This document shows positions 46,807 through 57,100 of a stretch of 64,000 bases of DNA, one piece after another. The DNA comes from Agarophyton chilense. Lineage: Eukaryota; Rhodophyta; Florideophyceae; Gracilariales; Gracilariaceae. The DNA is taken from the NCBI GenBank assembly GCA_030374765.1, contig JARGXX010000093.1, positions 248,001 to 312,000 of the forward strand. Reading direction: 5' to 3'. Position numbers and translations under genes: made by a program. The notes under the pieces were generated by a model. It saw nothing but the letters and a program-made list of their open reading frames with translations. It ran no database searches and was not told the DNA's origin. Every line of letters starts with the position of its first letter. Positions within the stretch are counted from its first letter, which is position 1.

Positions 46807-47398
46807 ATAAGACAAAGGCACTCATGAGTCAATGGCGATAATTAGACCACCCGATCATGCATCAGTGTATCCAACAAAGTGAAAGCGGAGTTTCACTGAG
46901 AAGTTTCTTGTAAAGAAAGCCCGGATATGTCGCGAAACGGAGTCTGAAGTTGATTCTTTTTCTCCAAACACCTCTCAGATTTCTCCAGTACGGAAAAGTA
47001 TCATTCCGCTGTCTCTTCCATAAATTTCACATTCATGCCAGGACTCTGTGACAAGCACAATGAAAAAAAAGCAAGAAGGGCCTTCAAAGATGCGCAAATG
47101 AAAGAATTGCACATTGTAGAAAGCATCTATTCTCTGTAACATGTAGATTAAGAACGAAAACCTTTGAGATTTCTTCGCTAGTGGAACTCCGCACTCCAGC
47201 AAAGTACTTTAACGTGTGTGAAAGGTCTAAATACATATTTTTATTCTTCAGAGATCTCGTCGTGAGCCCGTCCCCAGCCACGAGAAGTGAGACGCGGGCA
47301 TGGCGATTCAAAGTGTCCCCCATGTACGCGCGCGTTGTTTCACTGGGGTTCCATGGAATTAACAGCGCATCGAGCTGAGCTATTTTCTAGGGAATGCC

Positions 47399-47510
47399 GT
47401 GAAGAGCCGAAAACACACGGCGTGGTAGGCACTGCTCAATGAGAGACGGTTGGGGAGCGACTAGAAGGGATATAACATTGAAGCGGAGCTAGCAACTGGG
47501 AGAAGAAAAT
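47399..47510 (-). repeat. internal copy of the MULE C terminal sequence
   Basis: It starts GTGAAGAGCCGAAAACACAC and continues into the segment that lies just inside the terminal repeats (gctcaatgagagacgg to agcaactgggagaagaa). It has the same orientation as 49000-49110 and is inverted to 41690-41812. The base change at the start codon position removes the ATG present in the other two copies. Confidence 0.82.
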
Positions 47511-48771
47511 AGTGGTCGAGAACGTTCAACAAAACTGGTGCAGACGCTATGTCTTGGCTTTTCAGCAGGTGGGTGCCACATCGATTGTCGAAGAAAAAAT
47601 CATTTGCAGCATTGATGATGTAGATGGGGACGGCTGTGTGCTTGAGCGCGCTGCGGGATTCTATCTGTCTAGGCAGGGCATGGAGGTGGAGGCAAAAACA
47701 AATGGTCAGTCGGGTTGTGCTAGATTTACGTGCACCTCTGATGACGAGGAATGGCGAAAGATAGTGTATATACCTTATGAAAGTAGTCAAAGCCATCGCG
47801 GAAACCGAACACTGGCAAGATCAAGAAATCATCGATGAGTCCTACGCGATTAGCGCGTAGCACTTCTTGCCGGTCGACGGGTTGCGGGTCAGGACCATTC
47901 TCAAGAGCTTTCTCAAACTTTTCTGTCATGGTTGCGACACGCCTAGAGCTGTTTCCAAGCGCCGCGAAAGCCGCTATCGAGTTTGTTCAGACAGGCGGCT
48001 GGGTCAAACGGGACGCAGGCGGCTGCGAAAGCCACAACACCGTTATTAGTGGTGTCTTCGTGTTTTTGATTTGCCAATAACTGACAAAAGATGTATGCGC
48101 CCAACGGAAAGCCTTCGAAATAAACTTGTGGTGGTAGTTACGAACAAGCGATGGCAACGTGACGAATTGCAAGCAAGAGCGTCTCCAAATCTTTCGTGAA
48201 GCCAGCGTGATAGAGACTTACCGTGTTCGACGGGACCTCATGCTCAGCGCAGGAGCGAAAATTCAACGCGAAGACCTTGAACAAGTCGCGCTGTAGCGCG
48301 GCGACGAGACGGCGCGGGACAATACCGGCCATGATAGACTCGAGCCCGTGCAGCACAACGGTGACGGGCGACGCGCTGGGGCATTCGATGACAGTCCTCG
48401 CGTAGTGTCAAATTCCAACCGTAGTTGGCGAACAGTGTCTGGCAACGGTGGCACACGCTCGAAGAATGCCAACGACTGCGGCACACGCTCGTGCAGCGCC
48501 AACGACGCACCACCTGCCACGTCCATTTGCAAGAAGGCCATGCCACCCGCCATGCGTAGGTTAAGACGCGCGCGTAAAGCCCGACCGGCGTCGGCGGGTA
48601 CAACTGCGCTAGAACCGTTTGTACGCGCGTGTTTGCAATCAGAAACGGCCGAAACTCTTGCGGTGTGAAGCCACGCAGAAGAAAGTGAACCCCAATTTTC
48701 TCCTCCTTCTCTTCGTGCCGCCGCTGCCGTCGGTGCCGTCTTCTTCTCGCCAGCTTTGTTCGCTTGCCCAT
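47511..48771 (-). pseudogene. captured alpha/beta-hydrolase gene (ABHD1/3, EMB8/YheT-like)
   Basis: Reading down from 48771, the family landmarks occur in order. FRPFLIANTRVQTVLAQLYP is the N-terminal N-x-H-x-QT region. VLHGLESIMAGIVPRRLVAA carries the oxyanion HGLE motif and is followed by FALNFRSCAEHE, equivalent to the N-F-R-G-C-(S/A) motif. YHAGFTKDLETLLLAI is the Y-x-x-G-x-T-x-D-L helix. FEGFPLGAYIF is the nucleophile elbow, where the usual G-x-S-x-G Ser is Pro. VGLIDDFLILPVFGFRDGFDYF is the lid/strand region, and AVPIYIINAANDFFFDN is the strand with the catalytic Asp. Frames change about five times and there are stops, so no working protein is made. The family acts on lipids and other esters. 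The copy covers most of a gene of about 400 residues. Confidence 0.85.
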
Positions 48772-48810
48772 CGTCGCGGCTCAGGCTGACAGCGTGCGTG
48801 GGCGACTTGC

Positions 48811-49038
48811 CTATCTCGTTTCATCTAAATGCGCCTCGACAATGTGCAAGCAGGTCGGCATTGTGGCGGTGGTGACACTGGCGGCAGTGGCATTGTGACA
48901 CCACGCGGGCGACATGTCGGAGAAGACGGCATTTTCTCGCGGGGCAGCCCGTTTTAAGCGAACTGCCACTTGCGCTTTGTAAATCCACGAACGGAAAGGA
49001 AAGGGCCGAAAACGCACGGCACGGTCGGCACTGCTCAT
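48811..49038 (-). CDS. small ORF starting in the right terminal repeat (75 codons)
   Basis: The ATG at 49038 is the same start codon and context (MSSA) that begins the protease gene at the other end. The frame runs through the inner edge of the repeat (RAVRFRPF) into captured sequence and ends at 48811, 40 bases before the hydrolase N-terminus. It may simply be a by-product of the repeat's built-in start. No domain is recognised. Confidence 0.4.
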   Translation of the reverse strand: MSSADRAVRFRPFPFRSWIYKAQVAVRLKRAAPRENAVFSDMSPAWCHNATAASVTTATMPTCLHIVEAHLDETR

Positions 49039-49295
49039 TGAGAGACAGTTGAGGAACGACCGGAAGGGGTCTCTCGTTGAAGCGGAGCCAGCAACTGGGA
49101 GAAGAAGATAGCTCTGGTTTGAATTTGGCGGGGAAACCGATGTCAAATTGTGCTCGATGTTGAGGACACCATTGCTACAGGCGGAGAGGCGAGATAAGCT
49201 AACGGTACTCTTTTGGTGGGTACCAGATGTTGAGGCCAGCCCTCTCATTGGCTCCGCCCACACGTCGACCACGCCGTGTGTTTTCGGCTTTTACC
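48994..49295 (-). repeat. right terminal inverted repeat of MULE C
   Basis: It is the reverse complement of the left repeat. Its outer end is GGTAAAAGCCGAAAACACAC (read inward) and its inner end repeats the same terminal core in opposite orientation (GGCCGAAAACGCAC at about 49004). The right repeat therefore looks like a 300-bp unit with its own small inverted ends. Confidence 0.85.
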
Positions 49296-49304
49296 GAATA
49301 AGGC
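49296..49304. other. target-site duplication of MULE C, right copy (gaataaggc)
   Basis: It directly abuts the right terminal repeat and pairs with 41428-41436, with one mismatch in nine. Confidence 0.8.
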
Positions 49305-51260
49305 GAGCAATTAGAGACTGGAGGATTTAAGCAAGAAGCCTCTTTTTATAAATTTCGTATACAGGTATACAAGTTTGCGCAAAGAAATTTGGCGTACGAA
49401 AATATACATTTCCAACTAAGCACTAAATAATTTTCTATACTTTTCGTATTGATATTTGTTTTAAGTACCAAATTCAGCTCCGTGCACTTGGGAGCTTTTT
49501 ATGGCAACTACACGCTTGGGAACTTGAATTCTCACCTCACACCGGCGCGCTTGCGTCAAAATCCACCAACACGCTACCATACGTTATGCGCGAGATCCCT
49601 TGATCGCCGCCCACAGCGTTGCAGTCGAGGCCTTCGTTTGCACCGACGCCGTCGTTTGCACCGACGCCGGCGTTTGCAACCTCGCCTGCGTTTGTGCCGC
49701 CGCCAGAGTTTGAACTCACGACAGATCTTGCGCCTATGTCGGCGTCGGCGCCCAGGAGGGCGCTTACAACACGAGCGCGAATTGAAATGCATAAAAAACT
49801 GACTTTCAGCTGAAGGGTCGCCTCAGCGGTAGTGCTACGACATCAAAAGTTTGGCGATTGACCTGGCTAGAATCATGCACGGTATTGAATCTCACTTTGC
49901 AGCTGTACGACCGCGACAAAAAACCAGCACCTGTTGCGTGGAAGTTTTGAGGCATCGACAGCGCGTGCAACACACGATGTATTGCAAGGTAGTAGAGAGC
50001 TCATAATGGCCCCCACCTTTTGATACGGCGAAACTTCTCAGACGGCTTGATGCGCCTGCGTATCTAAGCAGATGATACAATCGATACTGCAAATAGGCGC
50101 GCAATCGGCTGTTTGACGAACCCAAAAACGCAGTTTCACCGAAGCGCAAATGGTGTCAGTGCATGTGCTTTATAGCAAATAAAGCTTGCTGAAACTAACA
50201 TCAATTACCGACGATAACGTGATATGGAAGAAGCATACACACTGATTTGAGGGTGTGTGCTCGCAGGCACATGATGCTTCGAGAATACAAAAGAAGCTAT
50301 GGATACAGATTGGCATTGGGAAAACAGGCTCCGGCGCTGGACGCGGAAGTGCAGTATGCAGAGCGACAATAGTTGTGCCGATGAGGTTTTAGCTGAAACA
50401 GTATTGGATACAGCTGAAATTGGAATCAAATCATTCCGAAACTGTAGATCAAATCTTTCTGACCTATACTGATGAAGTGCAAGAAGACATGATTTTTTGA
50501 ATGCAAGCGTACTCTCAGCAGCCACAGAAACAAGGAAAGCAGCACCTTAAGTACGGGGATTGATACAACATAGTGATAAACACAGAAATATTTTATCGCA
50601 CACAACACTTTGGCCCATTGAAAGCATATGGAATTGACGTCGCTATTCTATAAATACTATCTCATTTTAATTTTAACCAATGGTTTCCAATTTCACCTCG
50701 CTGCAACGGGTTCAAAAAACTCTCGGCTTCAGTCGTTGCATGTAAAATTAATTTGGACAGGAGCGCAGCTGGCGAGCATAGCCGGCGAGCACGAGACTTT
50801 ACCGTCCCTACATGTATGGAATCCGGTGTCCGAACTTCTTCCAGACACTCGAAGCTAAACGGTTTCAACCAATAGGGGCGCCTCTGCCTCTACATCGCGG
50901 TTATCCTCTCCAAGTTTGAGCTCTACCCCAACGCTTGGGGGCAGAGAAGGGTGTCAAATCTGATCGTTTTACAAGAGAACCAAACGTTTCGAACCAAGTG
51001 GCGCACAAAAGCTTCATATTACAAGTGGAATGGCGCTGCAGTTTCTGGTTGGCACGAACCTCCTCATCGAAGCAGCATATCACCTTTGGGAGCTAACTTC
51101 CAAAAGGAGAAGAGCCAAACGCCAAATGATCTGCGTTCGGTTGGCCATCGCCAAGTAGCGCGCCGTCTATCCAATCATCGAATTATATGTTGGCGCAGCT
51201 TTCGATTTCAGCACCATGGCATCTTCTTCCTTGAGACCGAACATGCTTTGGACCAGGCAC
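49305..51260. other. spacer between MULE C and the Harbinger element
   Basis: It contains the short tandem repeat at 49630-49700, a few short frames, and possibly the left end of the Harbinger element near its right side. No terminal repeat of that element could be recognised, and no gene is supported. Confidence 0.35.
49630..49700 (+). repeat. short tandem repeat of about 18 bp (cgtttgcaccgacgcc...)
   Basis: Three to four imperfect copies of a unit starting cgtttgcaccgacgcc. In one plus-strand frame it reads PSFAPT, PSFAPT, PAFATS, PAFVPP. A real protein is possible but not demonstrated. Confidence 0.6.
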
Positions 51261-51261
51261 C

Positions 51262-52375
51262 ATGGTACGAAAAGATGACTTTAAGGTCTACCGGACCATT
51301 GAGTGGCACAAAATAAGGAAGAGGTCTTGGCTACTAGAAATTACTGGGGATGTTTCTACGGAAGTACTGATGGGGATGTGGATGAGGGTGAGAAAAGCAA
51401 TAGCAGATGTAGTTCATCTGCATGCAAGGTCGAATTTTAGTAACCACTACTCGTTTAACATGAACAGTCACTCTCAGGAGCACAGTCTTCACAATTTTCG
51501 GTTTAGGAAGGAGGATATCGAGAAAGTGGCTCAAGAAATGAGATGGGGATTGGCTGCAACCAAGCGCAACCGCTACAGATGCGACAGTATAACAGCATGC
51601 TGCCATGTTCTGCGTCGGTTATCCTCCGCCTGCATTTTGTATGACCTCGAATCTACGTTTGGTAAGCGGTACTATACGATGAGTTTAATTTTGTGGAAGG
51701 TCTTGGAGGTTTTGTGGGATTAAAAGATCACTTGGTTACTACAATAAACATTTCGTTTCTCCGATCAAGAGACTCATATTACGCTAAGTGTATTGAACAA
51801 GCAGGAGCTCCATTTGATCAGTTTTTAGGCTTCATTGACTGCACTAAGATAAAAATGCAGCGCCCTGGAGGCCCCAGAGTGAATCAAAGGTGTTCTTATT
51901 CAGATCACAAAAGGATGCACTGGTTAATCTATCAAACGAATACCACACCAGACGAACTCATGTTTCACCTATACGGACCTGAAGTAGGGCGCCGTCATGA
52001 TATAAAACTGCCTTGCAATAGCAATATAGCAAGTGAGCCGGAAATTGGGCTGCTAATTGATGGGGAGCAGTACTATATCTACGGCGATGCTGCATACGTG
52101 CTGTGCCCATGGGGCCAAGTAGCGTTCGGGAGGGCTACCGCTACATCACAGCATGCGGAATAGAATACTAAGACGAATGTGATGCGTGTTTCCGTCGAAT
52201 GGAATTACAAAGACCTTAAGCAGATTTCGTTCGCAACGATATCGCTCTTCTACTGAATGTAAGGCAATTCCCTGTGGGTCTTCTGTACACTTCATCGGCG
52301 CTTCTATTAAACTACAAGACACGTCTGGAGCAAGGTGGTCAGGTACGTAGTTTCTTTAGATATAAGCCTCCTTCT
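51262..52375 (+). pseudogene. PIF/Harbinger transposase (second, best-preserved copy)
   Basis: The N-terminal part reads NFRFRKEDIEKVAQEMRW, then a helix-rich segment with CHVLRRLSSACILYDLESTFG, as in Harbinger nucleases of algae and oomycetes. After a frame change near 51700 the catalytic domain is open for over 150 codons. FLGFIDCTKIKMQRPGGPR corresponds to the G-x-I-D-G-T first Asp. SYSDHKRMHWLIYQTNT and LYGPEVGRRHDIKL correspond to the H-K-x-x-H and G-x-x-H-D second Asp. YIYGDAAYVLCPWGQVAFG corresponds to the G-D-x-A-Y third Asp. Past a further frame change the VSVEWNYKDLKQISFA and FPVGLLYTSSALLLN segments complete the C-terminus. Two or three small lesions break an otherwise full-length gene. 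Confidence 0.88.
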
Positions 52376-52459
52376 TTCAGTGACTAGACATCATCTGGGT
52401 GACACAATTAGATTCAACGACGGAGCGGAGACAATTAAGAAAACTTGTTGTGAGCGATA

Positions 52460-53110
52460 CTAATTCTGTTTTTTTGAAAAGGCGATCATCATCTCAATCA
52501 CCTTCTTACTCACGTCAATAGCTGCACGTCGCTCTTCTGCCTCCAAGGCGAGTCGACGTTTTTCTAAAGCAATCCGGTGCGTGGCCGTATCACGTTTTTC
52601 CTTGGTGCGCTTTATGAAAAGATATGAAACGTAATCATCCAAACCGAGGGCGTGGGGCTTTCGTTTCTTGGTCGATGACGACATTGTGCTAACAGTAGTC
52701 ATATCATTCGCACGACTATAACCCGCATCAGACCAACGTCCCCTGTTTAATGTTGCCTCACGAATAGCCGATCCTGCAGCACATAAGTTTTTCTCCTGCC
52801 CAGACTGGTCTTTTTTCTCTACCCGAAGTGCCTTGTCTTTTTTTCCATCTCGAGAATGAGGTCGTCGAAAAGCTGGTCCTTCTCCGTCACGTTCTCGACG
52901 ATACCAGAAGCGCTGTTATTTCGGCGAACCACCTGTCGGCGTTGTGATACCCATCTCATGAATCTACCTTAAAGTGTTTTTTGACGAGGGGCGATGAGAG
53001 TGGTCGAACGTCGAACTAGGATATTGTGGGAGAACGATTTTTAGCACTTCTTCGTACAGCGCTTGTGTCTTGCCCCACTCCGGAAGGTGGGCTCTAGTTG
53101 CTGAGACGAC
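52460..53110 (-). pseudogene. Myb/SANT-like accessory protein of the Harbinger element
   Basis: It lies convergent to the transposase, which is the usual two-gene plan of Harbinger elements. Reading down from 53110: DTVLLKVVSATRAHLPEWG, then TQALYEEVLKIVLP. This matches the L-L-x-x-V-x-A-x-x-A-H-x-P-x-x-G-K start of the Myb-like domain. The frame changes near 52975 to RFMRWVSQRRQVVRRNNSA, followed by SGIVENVTEKDQLFDDLILE. A final 80-codon open frame (52702-52460) is a Lys/Arg/Glu-rich coiled coil (KEKRDTATHRIALEKRRLAL, EAEERRAAI). In known systems this protein binds the transposon ends and helps bring the transposase into the nucleus. Two frame changes suggest it is inactive. Confidence 0.75.
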
Positions 53111-53504
53111 CTTAAGGAGGACCGTGTCGTACGAGTCTGTGAAGCGAAAGAGCTTCAGCTTCTTCCGTTTGGTTGCTGGCGGGAAGGGGGCTCAGTTTTG
53201 TAGGAATGGAAGCGAGCGATGCTGGTGGTGTGGGAGCAGGAATGTGAACAGGGTTGGGAGGAATGGGAGATGCGTGCTACTCGAAAGCCATGTTGGGTTG
53301 GCGGAGAGACGGAACTGAGTTGATTTTCAGCATGGTGGACACATACAAAATAGTTTTCGTGAGATCGGCCCAGCTCACGAAAAGTGGCACCCAATCCTCG
53401 TTCATTTTTCGTGTGACTGCTACTTCTGTGGTACGTGGCATTCCAGTCTGCGATATTCTCAAGAAGTTTTCCGATGCTTGAATCCACTATTGTTGTGCAA
53501 AGTG

Positions 53505-53930
53505 CGATTCGGTGTACGTGAAGTAGAATGCAGCGGATTCGGCATACGCGTTGCAGAACTTGAAAGAGAAACAAGACAGACAAGAAAGGTGCTGATGCTG
53601 ATGAAGAAGGCCGTGATGAACGGGCTAAAGGTTGTTGTTCGATAGTGTCGGACAAGAAAAGAAGTTCTCTTATTCAGAGCTCTTTCATGGTGGCTGGGAG
53701 ACTGGATGGGTCTCTATTGCGCCAAGTACGCAACGTAATTCTAGTTCTACGTCTGTTAGATTAGGATACAAATTCATATGACTAAAGATTTCTTTTCGTG
53801 TTTATCTTTCGTTAAATTCCACTAGTGTGATTTTTTCCACGAATTGTAGTGCAACCTACAAAAATGCCTAAAACAGGTTTCGTTGTTGCAATTCAATATC
53901 CTTCTCTCGCGAGACGTCCTTAAAATTCGT
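53505..53930 (+). repeat. direct repeat R1
   Basis: It is similar over about 430 bases to R2 at 59655-60130 in the same orientation. Shared landmarks include gatgctgatgaagaaggc, agaagttctctt, cactagtgtgaatttt-like sequence and tgtagtgcaacct. The pair brackets copia fossil 2, so they may be its LTRs. They may also be the end module of another element. Confidence 0.7.
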
Positions 53931-54139
53931 ACTTTTCTTTTTCTAAACGAAACAATTGTTCAAGCAAATTGATGTATTATCCGTTGCTCAATTTTGTGAT
54001 CTCAATGGTTGTTTTTTGAACTATTTCTACATGCTTCGTTCATTGTTTACTTCGTAAAAATGTCGGCAGGATTGTTTTCAGATTTCAAAAATCCAATTTT
54101 AGATAATTCTCTTCTTTCTTATGTTTCACGGGCTGCCGA

Positions 54140-57100
54140 AATACTGATTAATGATCTTTTTCAGCTGTAGATGAAGCTTTTGTGATGACATCAGAAAGAC
54201 TCTTGGATCCAGTGAATATTCTAACTGGAATTACTTGGTCGAGTAAAGTTCCCAAGTCAAACTTAAGCGTGTATGCAAAATCAAATGCATCTACAAAAGC
54301 ATAAACTTCCCCTTCCATTACAGACCTAACCACTCGAAGACTATTGTAACTCTTGTAATTAATGTTACCACGATTAAAACGATCAGCCAATAGAATGAGG
54401 AAACCAAGTTGGGAAGTACTGTCTTCATTATTTGCAAATTTGGAATCACTGTATGCTCGGATACAGAGAGAGTTGGGATCTGGCTTCACAAACTTCAAAG
54501 TATTTGTTTTTTCTTGAATTTTTCAATGACCTTATTCATCCTTCGTCCAATGGATTTCGTAAACATTTCTCTGTGACTGGGGAGTTCTGTTCACGAAGAA
54601 AGATATGAGTAGAATTGTGTTCCCAAGGCAGACAAGTTGAGCTCTTTGGGATCTAAACTCTGCATATTAATCGTTGCTTTACATTGGAATTATTCTATTC
54701 TTGAAATCTTTCTGATGAATTGCCTACTGTTCTTAGTTGACCGTAACTTGAGTTCCACCGAGTTTGAAGGATCCAACAATTCTGTCTCGTGATTCAAAAT
54801 GTTCTACAGTTTGGTTTGGGAACTTCATAAATTCATCTTCACCTGTAATGACTCAGTCGTCGACATATGACCCAATTATTCCATAGAGATTACCCTTAGA
54901 TTTCTTGGAAAGGCAGGAAATGTCACCTTTCATTGCGGTCATTTCAACTTCCTTTTGTAGATGCGTTACAATGGGCAAGTTCTGAAAATCACAGAAATCT
55001 GCTAAACAATAGAGTGGCTTGAGAATAAGAAAGAGACCACCGTTGGGTACATCCATGTCCTTGAGAGGTCGTATATATACTTTTCGAGTAAGACCTTCAT
55101 TACTTTGAATGTAGGCTTTGGTAAAATCGTGACTCCATACGTTGTAGTGGAACAGTACTGTTGCAATTGGTATTGGTATTATGGACTAAGTAGTTCTCTT
55201 CTTTTTCAGAAAATGCTTGGGCCACAAGTCTCATCTTGTAAATTTCTTCTCCAGTTCCTGGATTATTAATATTTAACCCAAATCGAGATCCTATAATATT
55301 TGCATCTTTTGGAACTTCATCACGTGTAACAACTATCCAAGTATTTCGTCGCCTTAGGTCTTCAATTTCTTTCTTCTTGGCTTTTGAAAAGTTTGGAGAA
55401 TTACGGAGAGAATTACTTGGCTTCAATGTTTTAGTAATATATATTGATTCTTCATCGTTGCCCACGATTCCTTCACTTCCGTGTGAGAACTCATTTGTCT
55501 CTTGTTAAAGAGATTGTGGAAACCATCAGGAATCGGTATTTCAGAATTGACCACAGAATTTTCGGAAACATAAGGTTTGGCGTGCGTAATTCTATGTCGT
55601 ACTTCTCGCCATTTTTCTTTTTCACGGAAATATGTTTGCCAGTAACTCTTGATTTCCTCAGGCGGCCCAGTCGACCGATCCATCTTTTTTCCCCGGTAGA
55701 TCAAAAGCTTTTGTCCTGCTTCGAAATCGTGGTGAACGGCTTCTGGAAGACGTGCTTCGAGGGCCCTTTTCAGTCTTATTTCATTGGCGATGATTTCCAT
55801 TTCAGAACGAGCAGTAAAGAGAGGTTGATTACGATCTTCTTGATCAGCTAACTTTGTAAGAATAGCACTAAATCTTGGTAAATTACCGAAGAATAACAGT
55901 GATGGAACCAGACCTTCCGGGTTCATAAAGTCATTCATAGCTTTCACAGCTGTGGCGAAGATTAAGTTCTCGTTTGAAATGTTGGCATCGGACTTTCTTT
56001 TGTGGTATATTCGTCTTAGGGGATCATCATATCGTTCGCCAGCACCAATAAAGATATCACTTCTCACTCCAGACAGAATAAAATCGATGTCAAAATTTTT
56101 AATAATATCCTTCTATCGAGAAGTTTTACACGCTGAGCCTCGGTCATTATGAATAGAGTCGAGGTATCCATTGTACACAGTTGCCCAACATTCGAAGACA
56201 TTTTTTCAGATATCTTCAATAGATTGTCCATCTAAAAAGCAAGCGGCTCCAAAATGGGTTTGTATATCAAAAACCAGTCACATCGGTTTCCTGTCACTGA
56301 AAACAATATCCATAGCGAGATCTTTGTTTAAAACAACTCCTTTAGGAACGGAAACCCTAAATCGTTATTCTTTCGGGGTCAATCGATGACTTGTTTGGCA
56401 AGCCTTCGACATGTCTTTCAGAAAATTTCGTGTCTGGGCATTGGCTTCTTCGGGTTTTGCTAGGTTTAAGATGTTAAACAGTATCTCTACCGAGGGATAA
56501 AAAAAATGTAGATGCATATTTCTGACTTCTGCCTTTGTGAAATGGGCTATGTATTCGTTCCAGTTGATAAAGAGATGACCAAAATTTCCGAATGACAGGC
56601 ATCTTCCATCCATTCTTACATATCAGAAGGTTCTCTACATTTTCAACATAGATTTTTTCTCTGTCAGGGAAATCAAGTCCAAGCAATAGTGGAAAATTGA
56701 AGATGATTCCCTCCACGGTAAGCTTGAGTACTCTACTACCAGGAACGCGGATTCGAATGGGTACGAGGCCAATTCTCCATAAAGTAGAACTGCCGGGTCG
56801 AAAAGGAATCTTCGAAGGCTTTTCCTAAAACTTCAAGCCATACTGCTTGCAATAAACCTTGGCTTGCTCCTTGCCAATCACAGAACTTTGTGCTTCGAGT
56901 TCTAGACATCCAGCATTGAACTTGTTGGTGATTTCGAAATCGGTATTAATGTTTGTAACCTTAAAACATTTAAACTTGAGTTTAAATTGTTTTGGTTTTA
57001 TATGAACTGAGCCTCTGGGAACCTTCTAATTTTGTATATAAATCCACGCATAGGAGAGTTCCTCATTAAAAATCCAGTTTCGGGGTTGAAGGGTTGGCAT

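Larger units (their letters stand above)
41437..49295 (+). mobile_element. MULE C: Mutator-like transposon with ULP1-like protease and captured hydrolase
   Basis: This 7.86-kb element has long terminal inverted repeats (left 41437-41812, right 48994-49295) and a 9-bp duplication. Left to right it carries a ULP1-like protease gene (plus), a MULE transposase gene (plus), an internal copy of the terminal sequence (47399-47510), a captured alpha/beta-hydrolase gene (minus) and the right terminal repeat. MULEs that carry a ULP1-type protease are known in plants (the KAONASHI group), and MULEs that carry host gene pieces are known as Pack-MULEs. This copy combines both. The protease and transposase frames have several shifts or stops, so it is probably no longer autonomous, but it is much better preserved than A and B. 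Confidence 0.88.

Noticed and set aside
48994-49295. Stand-alone MITE at the right end of MULE C
   Set aside because: It has small inverted ends, but its full length also matches the left end of the 7.9-kb element and the 9-bp duplication fits the whole element. It is therefore annotated as the right terminal repeat.
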